A stretch of 64,000 bases of DNA from an uncultured Pelagibacteraceae bacterium (GTDB lineage: Bacteria; Pseudomonadota; Alphaproteobacteria; Pelagibacterales; Pelagibacteraceae). Both the position numbers and the translations under genes were made by a program. Positions 39,687-49,582 of the stretch are shown piece after piece. Position 1 is the first letter of the stretch. Every line of letters starts with the position of its first letter. The DNA is taken from positions 33,534-97,533 of the forward strand of contig CACEEJ010000001.1 of the NCBI GenBank assembly GCA_902558545.1. Reading direction: 5' to 3'. Below the pieces are notes generated by a model that worked only from the letters and a program-made list of their open reading frames with translations, was not told the origin of the DNA and did not search any database.

Positions 39687-40766
39687 TTAATTATTTAAAG
39701 GTAACCAAGAATTATATAAAGGATTATCTTTATTGATTGGAAGTCTAATATTCTTATTTTGTCTATAAGAATCATACACTGCAGTCACAAATTCTAGAGA
39801 TTTTCTAGCATCTAATAAAGTTACTTCATCACTAGTAGATCCATCTAGTTTATTTGCAATTTCTTCAAACATACCAGCATACCATGATTTTGGTTCTTTT
39901 ACTTTTGATAGCACTTCATCTATTTGAGCTTGAGTTATAGGAGTTCTTGCTAAAAAGTCCCATTTATCATCAGCTGGGCTATATGGTTTATCTGGTGATG
40001 CACTAGACTGAGCTGTTAATCCCTCAAAACAAAATCGAAGTCTACTAGTATCATTTGCTGCTCCAAGTGTGATTGAGCTTGTCACTAGAGTTCCATTTTC
40101 CATTTCAATAGATAGGGCAGCACAATCCTCAACCTCAATATTATTTACTCTAGTTGTTAATTTTGCAAAAACATTTGAAACAGGCCCTAAGATCATGCTC
40201 AATAAATCATGAATATGAATAGAATGACTTAATATTGCACCACCTTGTTCACCCTCCCAAGTTCCTCTCCAAGGTTTTGAATAATAATCTTTACCTCTAT
40301 TCCAATGAGTTTCTAAAGAGGCAACAAGCGGTTTTCCAGCTAAACTGGATTTAATTAATGCTTTTAACTTTGTAAATCCAAGACCATATCGATATTGAAA
40401 TACTGGAAAAATAATTTTGCCAGTTTCTTTCATAATTTTTTCTAATTCATCTATTTCTTTAAGACTTGAAACCAATGGTTTTTCACAAATCACATGCTTT
40501 CCAGCTTCCATAGCTTTTTTACAAGCAGAAAAATGTAAATGGGGTGGGAGACAAATATCAATGATATCAATTTCTTTAACTTTTAATACATCATCAAAAT
40601 TTAGAGAAACTTTTGTCTCATTATTTGATTGTAATATTTTATCAATAGCCTTCCGAGTTAAACCACATAATGTGTGAACATTAAATCTCTCAGATACTTT
40701 TTTAAAATTCTCAAAATGTTTTGCTCCTATATTGGTTCCAATTATTGCTACTTGATATTTTTTCAT
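39687..40766 (-). CDS. Gfo/Idh/MocA-family oxidoreductase
   Basis: VAIIGTNIGAKHFENF, DIIDICLPPHLHFSACKKAMEAGKHVICEKPL. Confidence 0.92.
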   Translation of the reverse strand: MKKYQVAIIGTNIGAKHFENFKKVSERFNVHTLCGLTRKAIDKILQSNNETKVSLNFDDVLKVKEIDIIDICLPPHLHFSACKKAMEAGKHVICEKPLVSSLKEIDELEKIMKETGKIIFPVFQYRYGLGFTKLKALIKSSLAGKPLVASLETHWNRGKDYYSKPWRGTWEGEQGGAILSHSIHIHDLLSMILGPVSNVFAKLTTRVNNIEVEDCAALSIEMENGTLVTSSITLGAANDTSRLRFCFEGLTAQSSASPDKPYSPADDKWDFLARTPITQAQIDEVLSKVKEPKSWYAGMFEEIANKLDGSTSDEVTLLDARKSLEFVTAVYDSYRQNKNIRLPINKDNPLYNSWLPLNN

Positions 40767-41773
40767 ATTTTTTCAGCTTGCTCTTGAGCTTTAATAGCAA
40801 GTTCCATTGAAAGGTAAGTAATTTCTTGAGGACATGCAGTTTCTGTTCTGTTTAAAACATCAGTAATTAAATTACTAAAGTAGGGTAGTTTAACATTAGA
40901 ACAATCAATATGCTTCACTTCATCATTATTTGCTAAAAATAAATGATTACCTTTTTCTGATTTTGCTAAGTCTGTATATTTTCTTATTTCAATAAAACCT
41001 TTGTCTCCAAGTATTAACAATCTCCCATCTCCCCAGGTTGGAAGAGCATCTGGAGTAAACCAATCCAGACGAATATAGCCATGCCCACCATTACCAGTAA
41101 GGTTCACTTCACCAAAATCTTGAAAACCAGGCATATCTTTCTTTGTCGTATTTTCTACTAATGCATGGTTGATTTTTGCCTGATTTGAGTTTGTAAAAAC
41201 TAAAAATTGATGAATTTGGTGGGAACCAATATCTGTAATAATTCCTCCATAACTTTGACGATTATAAAACCAATCAGGTCTTTCATAATTACCCTGTCTA
41301 TGGGGACCAGTTCCAATCGTTTGCTTTACTTTACCAATTTTTCCCTCATTGACTAATTCTTCTGCTTTAGCAACTGCAGCAACGTGAAATCTTTCAGAAA
41401 AATTTATAGACCAGATCTTTCCAGTTTCTTTAACAGTGTTTTTCAAATTATTTAACTGATCTAAGGTAGTACAGCCTGGTTTATCTACCATAACATCTTT
41501 CCCAGCTTTTAATGCATCTATTGAATGACCAGCTCTATCTACAGGGATCGAAGATATTAAAATCATATCAATAGACGGATCATTTAATATTTCTTCCTTA
41601 TTTTCTTTTCTTTTAATATTTGGATATTTTTTATTAAATTCTTCAAGAGTTAAAGGGTCCCCATCTGTCCAGAAATAATTACAGCTACAACCTTCTTTAA
41701 CCATTTCATCTAGCATATCAAAAATATGACCATGATCTATTCCAATTACTCCAAGGTTTAGTGTTTTTTTCAT
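40763..41773 (-). CDS. Gfo/Idh/MocA-family oxidoreductase (second paralogue)
   Basis: LGVIGIDHGHIFDMLDEMV, DMILISSIPVDRAGHSIDALKAGKDVMVDKPG. Confidence 0.9.
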   Translation of the reverse strand: MKKTLNLGVIGIDHGHIFDMLDEMVKEGCSCNYFWTDGDPLTLEEFNKKYPNIKRKENKEEILNDPSIDMILISSIPVDRAGHSIDALKAGKDVMVDKPGCTTLDQLNNLKNTVKETGKIWSINFSERFHVAAVAKAEELVNEGKIGKVKQTIGTGPHRQGNYERPDWFYNRQSYGGIITDIGSHQIHQFLVFTNSNQAKINHALVENTTKKDMPGFQDFGEVNLTGNGGHGYIRLDWFTPDALPTWGDGRLLILGDKGFIEIRKYTDLAKSEKGNHLFLANNDEVKHIDCSNVKLPYFSNLITDVLNRTETACPQEITYLSMELAIKAQEQAEKI

Positions 41774-41776
41774 AAA

Positions 41777-42601
41777 CTAGTAAGAACCTTTTTGTTTTGA
41801 CCCCTTATAAAAAATTTCTTGCAAGTAATCATTTTCTTTTTTTCGAAGTAAAATACTTTCATTACACATTAAAGTATTAGTTCTATTTATTATTTCATGA
41901 TGATGATATTTATCCTTTCCTCTTGCAATTTGAACACTATTTTTACCTAAGGTTTGTTTTACATTTGTGCCTATGTAACTTTGAATAACAAACCCTATTC
42001 TTCTGTCATTACTCTTATTAATACCTGATCCATGTACTACTCTTGGATGATGCAAAGACATTTGACCAGCTTTTAATTCTATTGATTTAACTTTGTCCTC
42101 AGGTACATTTTCTACTGTTTGTCCTCGAGTAAGCAAGTTGCCGTCATTAAATTTTTCATTGTGATCTTTAATATTCAAATGTGATTTAGGCCACATTTTC
42201 ATACACCCATTATTTTCATTTGAGTCTGTTAATGCTACCCATGCTGTAACCCAATTGTGAGGTTCTAATCCTATATATTTTGCATCTTGGTGATAACTTA
42301 CAAAACCTTGTTCCTTAGGGTTTTTAATAAATAAAGTAGTACTGCAAACTAAGATGTTTTTTCCAATAATACTTTCTACTGCATCTAAAATTTTTGAATT
42401 ATGAACAATCGAATCAAGTTTTGGCGAAATTAAATGAACATTATATCTTCCCGATTTATCTATTTCATTTGGCATTTTTTTTTCAATCAATTCTATTTCT
42501 TCTCTTGCCTCTAAGGCTTCACTACTAGACAAAACTTCAATAGGGGATATGTAACCTTGATCTTCATACTGTTTAAGTTGATTTGATGATAGATAAGTCA
42601 T
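41777..42601 (-). CDS. phytanoyl-CoA dioxygenase (PhyH)-family Fe(II)/2-oxoglutarate oxygenase
   Basis: SYHQDAKYIGLEPHNWVTAWVALTDSNENNGCMKMWPKSH (HxD), LHHPRVVHGSGINKSNDRRIG (distal His, Arg). Confidence 0.92.
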   Translation of the reverse strand: MTYLSSNQLKQYEDQGYISPIEVLSSSEALEAREEIELIEKKMPNEIDKSGRYNVHLISPKLDSIVHNSKILDAVESIIGKNILVCSTTLFIKNPKEQGFVSYHQDAKYIGLEPHNWVTAWVALTDSNENNGCMKMWPKSHLNIKDHNEKFNDGNLLTRGQTVENVPEDKVKSIELKAGQMSLHHPRVVHGSGINKSNDRRIGFVIQSYIGTNVKQTLGKNSVQIARGKDKYHHHEIINRTNTLMCNESILLRKKENDYLQEIFYKGSKQKGSY

Positions 42602-42648
42602 ATTATTTTGAAAAGATTATATGAGCTCAACTATTTCTTCAATAAATT

Positions 42649-43095
42649 ATGGCCGAAGTATTTAAATTAGGAATTACAGCTAACAACAATCAACCAATCA
42701 AGGAAGTAAATTCAATTGAGGTTTTAGCAAACAAAGGAATAGTAGGCGATCGACACTTTCATGATTTTAATGATCCTTACAATCAATTATCTTTAATAGA
42801 GGCTGAGAATATTGATGAATATAATATTAAATTTGGGCTCGATATAACTTACATCAATTTTAGAAGGAATATTGTTACAAAAGGTATTCAATTAAATGAT
42901 TTAATTGGAAAAAAATTAATGGTAGGAAATGTTGAATTGGAGGGAATAGAATTATGTCGTCCGTGTCGACATTTGACTGAAATGCTCGATCAAAAAAATA
43001 TCCTTAAAGAATTTATGAGAAAAGGTGGTCTTAGATGCCAAATTCTTTCATCTTCCAAAATTAATGTCGGTGATAAAATAGAAATAATTGATTAA
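42649..43095 (+). CDS. MOSC-domain protein
   Basis: NKGIVGDRHFHDF, QLSLIEAENIDEYN, RRNIVTKGIQLNDLIGKKLMVG, ELCRPCRHL. Confidence 0.88.
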   Translation: MAEVFKLGITANNNQPIKEVNSIEVLANKGIVGDRHFHDFNDPYNQLSLIEAENIDEYNIKFGLDITYINFRRNIVTKGIQLNDLIGKKLMVGNVELEGIELCRPCRHLTEMLDQKNILKEFMRKGGLRCQILSSSKINVGDKIEIID

Positions 43096-44396
43096 GCTTT
43101 TACAGTTTTATTAACTGGGTTTTCATCAAGTGTTGCAGGCGCATCTGGATCTAGTTCTAATCCAGCTGGTGTAATTGTTGCTGGAACTGGTGTAAATGTT
43201 GAATCTGGGTTCTCAACAGTTTCTCTAACTTTCATTCTATACAACCCAAATATTCCGATTATCGCGTGTGCAACAATTAAAAAAACAAACAAACCATTTA
43301 ATCCGAACCATTCCATAAAAATAGCACATAAAATTGGACCGCTAATTGCTCCAACGCCAAATATTAATTGTAATCCACCACCCGCAGCAACAAACTTAGA
43401 TTTTGGAACAAAGTCATTTGTATGTGCAAGGTTAAGAGAGAATAATGGCAAGCACAAACTAGTATAAAGCCCAACTGCAATAAAAAATATTATTTTCCTG
43501 AAAGCAAATTCATCCATATAATAAATATTTTGAATAGGATCATTCGAAGTTAAAATTGCAATAAATGCTAGCAACGAACTTCCAAAAGTAGTGATGACTA
43601 TTACTTTTCTTCTATCAAAAATATCTGAGAAATAACCAATAGGACCTTGGCCCACAACTCCAGCAATTGTTGCTGTAAATAAAAGTATAGATGTCTCAAA
43701 TAAAGTAAATTTTGCGATTGTTGCATAAACAGAAATTAAAGAAAAGAAAGCCGCATGAATTATTCCAGTAAAGAAAGAACTTAAAGAACCAAGAGGTGAG
43801 ATTTTATAAAGTTCTAAGATACTTATTGTTTCTATTTTTTTAAATTTAGGGGCAGGTCTTTTTGTTAATAAAATTGGAACTAGAGCAACAGAAAGCAAAA
43901 CAGAAACCAAAATAAATGGTTCATAAGCTTCAGGTTCACTTATATTAAGTAAAAGCATACCTAGGGCTAAACCAAAATAAATTACCATCATGTAAGCAGA
44001 TAATAGTTGCCCTCTATTTTTATTAGTTGCTCTATCATTTAGCCAACTTTCAGTAACAACGTAACAACTAACTAAACTTATACCTGTTATGAACCTACTA
44101 ATTGTCCACATGAAGGGATTTATATAAACTACAGCGATTAATGCACTTAAAGAAGCAAGAGAAGCAAATGCAGCAAATACTCTTATATGACCAACTTTTG
44201 AGACAAAATTAGGAGTAGTTCTTGAACCCACAAAGTAACCAACATAATATCCAGACATAAAGATACCAGTTGTAAAAACACTAAAGTCCTCAAGAACAGA
44301 ACGAATACCCATTATCTGCATTTGCAATCCATGAGCTACCATCATGGTTCCTATACCTATAAAAAGAGCCCAGGATTTTTTTACTTCTTTTTGCAT
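43092..44396 (-). CDS. MFS transporter
   Basis: About 12 TM segments; MSGYYVGYFVGSRTTPNFVSKVGHIRVFA, GPIGYFSDIFDRRKVIV loop motifs. Confidence 0.88.
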   Translation of the reverse strand: MQKEVKKSWALFIGIGTMMVAHGLQMQIMGIRSVLEDFSVFTTGIFMSGYYVGYFVGSRTTPNFVSKVGHIRVFAAFASLASLSALIAVVYINPFMWTISRFITGISLVSCYVVTESWLNDRATNKNRGQLLSAYMMVIYFGLALGMLLLNISEPEAYEPFILVSVLLSVALVPILLTKRPAPKFKKIETISILELYKISPLGSLSSFFTGIIHAAFFSLISVYATIAKFTLFETSILLFTATIAGVVGQGPIGYFSDIFDRRKVIVITTFGSSLLAFIAILTSNDPIQNIYYMDEFAFRKIIFFIAVGLYTSLCLPLFSLNLAHTNDFVPKSKFVAAGGGLQLIFGVGAISGPILCAIFMEWFGLNGLFVFLIVAHAIIGIFGLYRMKVRETVENPDSTFTPVPATITPAGLELDPDAPATLDENPVNKTVKA

Positions 44397-44426
44397 TTAT
44401 AATTTCTTAGTTTAAATAATTGCTGG

Positions 44427-45302
44427 CTAAGTAGTTTTGGTTTGTGTTTTTTTTATGGCTAAGAATGAGTGAATTGCGATAGTTAGTATGATTATAATTC
44501 CTCCTTGGATTGTCTCTATTGAAGGCTGTTCTTTAACAACCATCCAAACCCAAATAGGACCTAAAACAGTTTCCATTAAGAAAAATAAATTTACTTCCGC
44601 TCCAGTTATATATCTTGGTGCTAGCGTTACGAGCACAAAAGGAATTGCTACACATAAAATACACATAGCTGGAATTATATAAATATCATTATTTTTTAAC
44701 TCAAAACTATCAATAAAAAATAAAGCAACTAAAGCCACCATTAACTTACCAACTACAGCAGATGGCACTAAGTTCAAACTTTTTCCAGCTCTTATTATTG
44801 TTGCCCCAGCTGCTAGACCAGCAGAAGTAATAAATCCTAGAATATCACCATATATATTTCCTAATTTTACAGAGTCGTAAAAAATATAAAGCACACTTAA
44901 AAAAGTGATCACAATTGCAATTAATGTATTTCTGTCTGGTTTTTCTTTTAAAAATATTGCTCCAAAGATAGCTGATAACATTGGAGCAAGAGCTACCATC
45001 ACCAAAGTATTAGCTACATTTGTATTCTGAATAGATAAAACAAATGTAATATTTGTAATTGAAAAAGTTACAATATATGCCACTCCATAAATTGAATTTC
45101 CATAAAGTAATTTAAAAAAATTAGATCTATAAATAATTAACATACCAATAAATACGGTGACAAAAGGAATCATTCCTCTGTAAAAAACTAAGCCCCAAGT
45201 ATCTACGTTTGATAATCTAATAAACAAACTATCTGGAGTGAGAAACATCACTGCCACAAAAGCCATTAAAGAACCTTTTTGTTGATCGCTTAAACTATTC
45301 AT
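44427..45302 (-). CDS. EamA/DMT-family permease (downstream of gshB)
   Basis: Ten hydrophobic segments, EamA repeats (VALAPMLSAIFGAIFLKEKPD; METVLGPIWVWMVVKEQP). Confidence 0.88.
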   Translation of the reverse strand: MNSLSDQQKGSLMAFVAVMFLTPDSLFIRLSNVDTWGLVFYRGMIPFVTVFIGMLIIYRSNFFKLLYGNSIYGVAYIVTFSITNITFVLSIQNTNVANTLVMVALAPMLSAIFGAIFLKEKPDRNTLIAIVITFLSVLYIFYDSVKLGNIYGDILGFITSAGLAAGATIIRAGKSLNLVPSAVVGKLMVALVALFFIDSFELKNNDIYIIPAMCILCVAIPFVLVTLAPRYITGAEVNLFFLMETVLGPIWVWMVVKEQPSIETIQGGIIIILTIAIHSFLAIKKTQTKTT

Positions 45303-46225
45303 GCTTTAAGTTCTTTCCAAAAAGTTTTAGCTAAATTTATTCCCGATAGATCATAAAGTGTTTTAAGTCCAGTTGGAGATGTAACATTTATATCTCCATT
45401 TAGTTTTTGATCTATAAAATCAATTCCAGCAAAAAAAATATTTTCTTTTTTTAAATCTTTTGCAATTAGTTTTGAAATTTTAATTTCTTTACTTGTTAAT
45501 TTTATATTAGTTGGTTTTGCTCCTTTACTCATATTACTTAAAATTGAACCTTTCTTTGGAACCCTTGAAATTGCACCACATACTTTTCCATTAATAATAA
45601 AAACTCTTTTGTCTCCATTACTTATTTTAGGAAGAAATTTTTGGCACATGATATGATCATGTTTTTTTATAAATTTATAAACTAATTTTGGATTAAATTT
45701 AGTTAACAAATGAATATCATTTCCACTGAAACTATGGATGGGTTTTAAAATGACTTTTTTGTTTTTTTTGAAAAATTTTTTAATTTCATCCATATTTTGA
45801 GTAAAAATAGTAGCTGGCATGTATTTTTGGTATTTAGATGAATACAATTTTTCAGAAATATTCCTTACAGAGGTAGAGTTGTTAATTATTTTAACTTTAG
45901 TCTTAATTGTATCCAAAATGTATGTAGTTGAAATATACTCAAGATTAAAAGGTGGATCCTGGCGAATGAGAATAAATTTACATTTTGTTAAATCTAAACT
46001 TTGTTTTTTTAAGATTTTATAGAATTTTTTTCGGCTATAATTAAATTTTATGAAAAAACCCTTGGCTATAACTTTTGAATTAATAACTGATAAATCTTTT
46101 GGATCGTAATAGAAAATTTTATATTTTTTATTCTGAATTTCGTTTGCTAAAAATACACTTGTATCCGTTAAAGGATTTAGTTTAGAAGGATGGTTTCCTT
46201 GTACAGCAACAATTTTATTTATCAT
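45299..46225 (-). CDS. gshB: glutathione synthetase
   Basis: ILIRQDPPFNLEYISTTYILD, ILKPIHSFSGNDI, NVTSPTGLKTLYDLSG ATP-grasp pattern. Confidence 0.93.
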   Translation of the reverse strand: MINKIVAVQGNHPSKLNPLTDTSVFLANEIQNKKYKIFYYDPKDLSVINSKVIAKGFFIKFNYSRKKFYKILKKQSLDLTKCKFILIRQDPPFNLEYISTTYILDTIKTKVKIINNSTSVRNISEKLYSSKYQKYMPATIFTQNMDEIKKFFKKNKKVILKPIHSFSGNDIHLLTKFNPKLVYKFIKKHDHIMCQKFLPKISNGDKRVFIINGKVCGAISRVPKKGSILSNMSKGAKPTNIKLTSKEIKISKLIAKDLKKENIFFAGIDFIDQKLNGDINVTSPTGLKTLYDLSGINLAKTFWKELKA

Positions 46226-47510
46226 ACAATTCGTCTAAATTTTCGTTTTTTGAAAATTTACTAATCATATGATCTGCGTTTGTTGTTTTATTATCAATTA
46301 CTTTTTGTAGATGGTTTAGGAATACAGTCTCATTATTACCTTTTTTACTTAAAACATCTCTATTCTCTAAACCTTTTCTTGAAAGATCTAAAAGTGTAGA
46401 TGACCAATAAAGAAGATCTTTCCCCATTAATTGAGTATTAAAACCCTTTTGTGGTGCTTCTAGATAAGCGTTAATTATTTTATCTTTATCCCATGTTGTA
46501 ATAAGTTCATGAACTTCGCCTAAATTTCCATAAAGCATACCTATGTTGAAAGCTGGTCCTGCACATAAACAATCCCAGCCACAGGTATCCATTGATCTCA
46601 ATTCAATATATTTCTTAACTCTATTTTCAGTAAATATTGTACTTAAGTGAGTTGTTAAGTCTGCTTCAGTCGGAAGTCTATTTCCAATTTCTTGGATTTT
46701 TCCTTCCATAAAATCCTTAAAAATATGCTTCCTACCTGAAATATACTGATCTTTATTTTTTATAAATAATATAGGAAAATTAATTACAAAATCTGCATAT
46801 TTTTCAAAATTCATATTTTCGAAAAATAATTTAGGTAATCCCCCTCTAGAAGTGCTTTGCCATACTTTAGATCTATAAGATAAATAATTACTATTTTTTT
46901 TCTCTACAATTGAGGAATTTGCAAACAAAGCAATGGTAATGGGTACAATTGAATTTACTACTCTAAACTTTTTAATAAAATCTTTTTCAGAACTATAATC
47001 TAAATTTAATTGTGTACCACATGTTCGATACATCATATCCAAACTAAGTTCCCCACCTAGAGGCATATCCTTATTCATCAATTCATATCTTTGTTTAGGG
47101 TTATTTGGTATTTCATTTAATTTAGATATAGGATCGAAACCTGCACTAACAATTTTTATATCTAATTTTTTTGTCACCTGTTTAAGTTCAAATAAATAAT
47201 CCTGTGACTCTGCACAAGCATCGTGCATATGATTTAATTTATCTCCAGACAATTCTATTTGATTGCCTGGTTCAAGAGTTATATTTTTACCACCTTTATT
47301 AAGAGCAATGATATTTTCTTTTTCAAAAACTGGATTCCAGCCAAATTCAAGTAAGGCTGAAAACATTTCTTTTATTTTTGAATAATCAATCCTTTGATTG
47401 TTCGAATTATTAAATAAAAACTTTTCATGTTCGATCCCAATTTTAAAATTTTTGGGTTTTTTGATGCCTGATGTAAAATAACTTACAATTTTTTCTTTTG
47501 AATCAATCAT
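46215..47510 (-). CDS. gshA: glutamate--cysteine ligase (GCS2/plant-alphaproteobacterial type)
   Basis: KIGIEHEKFLF, LEPGNQIELSG, MMYRTCGTQLNLDYSSE, YIELRSMDTCGWDC. Confidence 0.93.
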   Translation of the reverse strand: MIDSKEKIVSYFTSGIKKPKNFKIGIEHEKFLFNNSNNQRIDYSKIKEMFSALLEFGWNPVFEKENIIALNKGGKNITLEPGNQIELSGDKLNHMHDACAESQDYLFELKQVTKKLDIKIVSAGFDPISKLNEIPNNPKQRYELMNKDMPLGGELSLDMMYRTCGTQLNLDYSSEKDFIKKFRVVNSIVPITIALFANSSIVEKKNSNYLSYRSKVWQSTSRGGLPKLFFENMNFEKYADFVINFPILFIKNKDQYISGRKHIFKDFMEGKIQEIGNRLPTEADLTTHLSTIFTENRVKKYIELRSMDTCGWDCLCAGPAFNIGMLYGNLGEVHELITTWDKDKIINAYLEAPQKGFNTQLMGKDLLYWSSTLLDLSRKGLENRDVLSKKGNNETVFLNHLQKVIDNKTTNADHMISKFSKNENLDELYDK

Positions 47511-47539
47511 GCGCTGTAAATAATGATTTATAACTAAAT

Positions 47540-48097
47540 TTAAAGATAATAATAAGGCTCTTTTGCAAATATTTTTTTAACTAATGGCTTAAAATCATCC
47601 AATGTCATACTTTTGTAATCAGGGTCAAAGGAGCATTGATCGTATTTTTCACAAAAATTTATCGTATCTTGATAATACTTGTGGTCTTTAAATTTATCTC
47701 TTGCATTTCTGTCACCTCCTAAATGATGTGCACTGTAATAAGTTTGAAAAAGACCATGGTGTAGAATAATCCAATAGGTTCTTTCCGAAACATAGGGTCT
47801 TAGTATAGATGCAGCATATTGGGAATGATTCATTGGCGCTAGATCATCTCCAATATCATGTAGTAAAGCTGCAACAATTATTTCATCACTTTCTTTATTT
47901 TTAAAAGCTCTCGTCGCAGCCTGTAAGGAGTGTTCTAATCTAGTGATTTTGTATCCTTCCAATGTCGTTGTTTGTTTAGATAAATAATTTAAAACTCTCT
48001 CTGCCGTTTGTCTTTCAAAGTTTTTCTCAAATTTTTCAAGAAGCTCATAATCTTCCTTGGTTCCATTTTTCATTTCAGTAAAATTAACTGTTTTCAT
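47540..48097 (-). CDS. HD-domain protein (phosphohydrolase or diiron oxygenase-like)
   Basis: RLEHSLQAATRA...EIIVAALLHDIGDDLAP...IILHHGLFQTYY HD pattern. Confidence 0.8.
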   Translation of the reverse strand: MKTVNFTEMKNGTKEDYELLEKFEKNFERQTAERVLNYLSKQTTTLEGYKITRLEHSLQAATRAFKNKESDEIIVAALLHDIGDDLAPMNHSQYAASILRPYVSERTYWIILHHGLFQTYYSAHHLGGDRNARDKFKDHKYYQDTINFCEKYDQCSFDPDYKSMTLDDFKPLVKKIFAKEPYYYL

Positions 48098-48100
48098 AAC

Positions 48101-49582
48101 TTAATTATTTGATCCAGTGCTTAGTAAAGATAACTGAGTTATTTTATTATCTCCTAATTCATCTACTAATTTAACAGGATATTCGCCTGTGAAATAATGG
48201 TCTGTTAATTGTGGATATGTTTCGTTTCTTCTATCAAAACCAATAGCTTTATACAAACCTTCTATTGATAAAAATCTTAGAGATTTAGCTCCAATATATT
48301 TACAAATTTCTTCATTTGTTTTATTTGCTGCTAGCAATTCTTTTTTGGTAGGTGTATCTACACCATAGAAATCTGGGTATCTTATTTCAGGGCACGCAAT
48401 TTTAACATGAACTTCTTTTGCACCAGCATCATAAAGCATTTTTACAATTTTATATGATGTTGTTCCTCGAACAAGAGAGTCATCAATTAGAATTATTTTT
48501 TTATTTTTAATTGTAGTTTGATTTGCATTTAATTTTAATTTAACTCCTAAGCTTCTAATTTTCTGACTAGGTTCAATGAAAGTTCTTCCAACATAATGAT
48601 TTCTAATCAACCCATGTTCAAAATTGATTTTTAATTCTTGAGCAAAACCCATAGCAGCAGCATTTCCAGAGTCTGGAACTGGAACCACTATATCTGCATC
48701 AGTATCATTTTCTTTTGCAAGTTCTTTACCTATGTTTTTTCTATGCTCATATGCTGTTTTTCCTCCAATCAGACTGTCTGGTCTTGAAAAATAAATATAC
48801 TCAAAAACACAAGGCCTAACTTTTTTAGCAGGGAAGGGCTTAATACTTTTTAATTCATTGTTTTCAATTAAAACTATCTCACCATTTTCAACTTCTCTCA
48901 CAAATTTTGCACCAATAATATCAAATGCACAAGTTTCAGAGGCTAAGACATAACTATTTCCAAGCTTACCGATTACTAGAGGTCTAATTCCATAAGGATC
49001 TCTAACCCCAATTAATGAGTTTTGCGTTAACATCACTAATGCATAGCCACCTTGAATTTGAAAAATTGCATCAATTACTTTGTCAATTGTTTTTGGTCTT
49101 TTTGATTTAGCAATTAATTGAACAATCGTTTCAGTATCTGAAGTAGTGTAAAATATAGCACCATCCTCAACTAATTTATTTCTCAAAGCTATTGAATTAG
49201 TAAGGTTTCCATTATGCGCAACTCCAATTCCTCCTGCATTGGTGTCAGCAAAAAAAGGCTGTATGTTTCTTAATATATTATTTCCAGTTGTACTGTATCT
49301 ATTATGACCAATTGCATAATTTCCCTTAAGATTGTTAAGTACTTTTTCTTTGTTGAAATTATCACCAACCAAACCAAATCTTTTTTCAGAATAATATTTT
49401 TCCCCATCAAAAGTAACTATTCCACAACCTTCTTGACCTCTGTGTTGTAAAGCGTGTAGTCCAAGTGCTGTTAGAGCTGAAGCATCTTTTGCATTGCTAA
49501 TACCAAAAACTCCACATTCTTCCTTAAGTCTTGGATTATAGTTCTTTAATTTTTTCTTTAGAATCTTGATATGTTTTTTCAT
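48101..49582 (-). CDS. purF: amidophosphoribosyltransferase
   Basis: EECGVFGISNAKD, LQHRGQEGCGI, GHNRYSTTG, PVPDSGNAAAMGFAQE, IILIDDSLVRGTTS. Confidence 0.97.
   Translation of the reverse strand: MKKHIKILKKKLKNYNPRLKEECGVFGISNAKDASALTALGLHALQHRGQEGCGIVTFDGEKYYSEKRFGLVGDNFNKEKVLNNLKGNYAIGHNRYSTTGNNILRNIQPFFADTNAGGIGVAHNGNLTNSIALRNKLVEDGAIFYTTSDTETIVQLIAKSKRPKTIDKVIDAIFQIQGGYALVMLTQNSLIGVRDPYGIRPLVIGKLGNSYVLASETCAFDIIGAKFVREVENGEIVLIENNELKSIKPFPAKKVRPCVFEYIYFSRPDSLIGGKTAYEHRKNIGKELAKENDTDADIVVPVPDSGNAAAMGFAQELKINFEHGLIRNHYVGRTFIEPSQKIRSLGVKLKLNANQTTIKNKKIILIDDSLVRGTTSYKIVKMLYDAGAKEVHVKIACPEIRYPDFYGVDTPTKKELLAANKTNEEICKYIGAKSLRFLSIEGLYKAIGFDRRNETYPQLTDHYFTGEYPVKLVDELGDNKITQLSLLSTGSNN

Noticed and set aside
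41777-42601. Non-haem Fe halogenase (SyrB2-like)
   Set aside because: The facial-triad carboxylate is present (HQD), whereas halogenases have Ala/Gly at that position.
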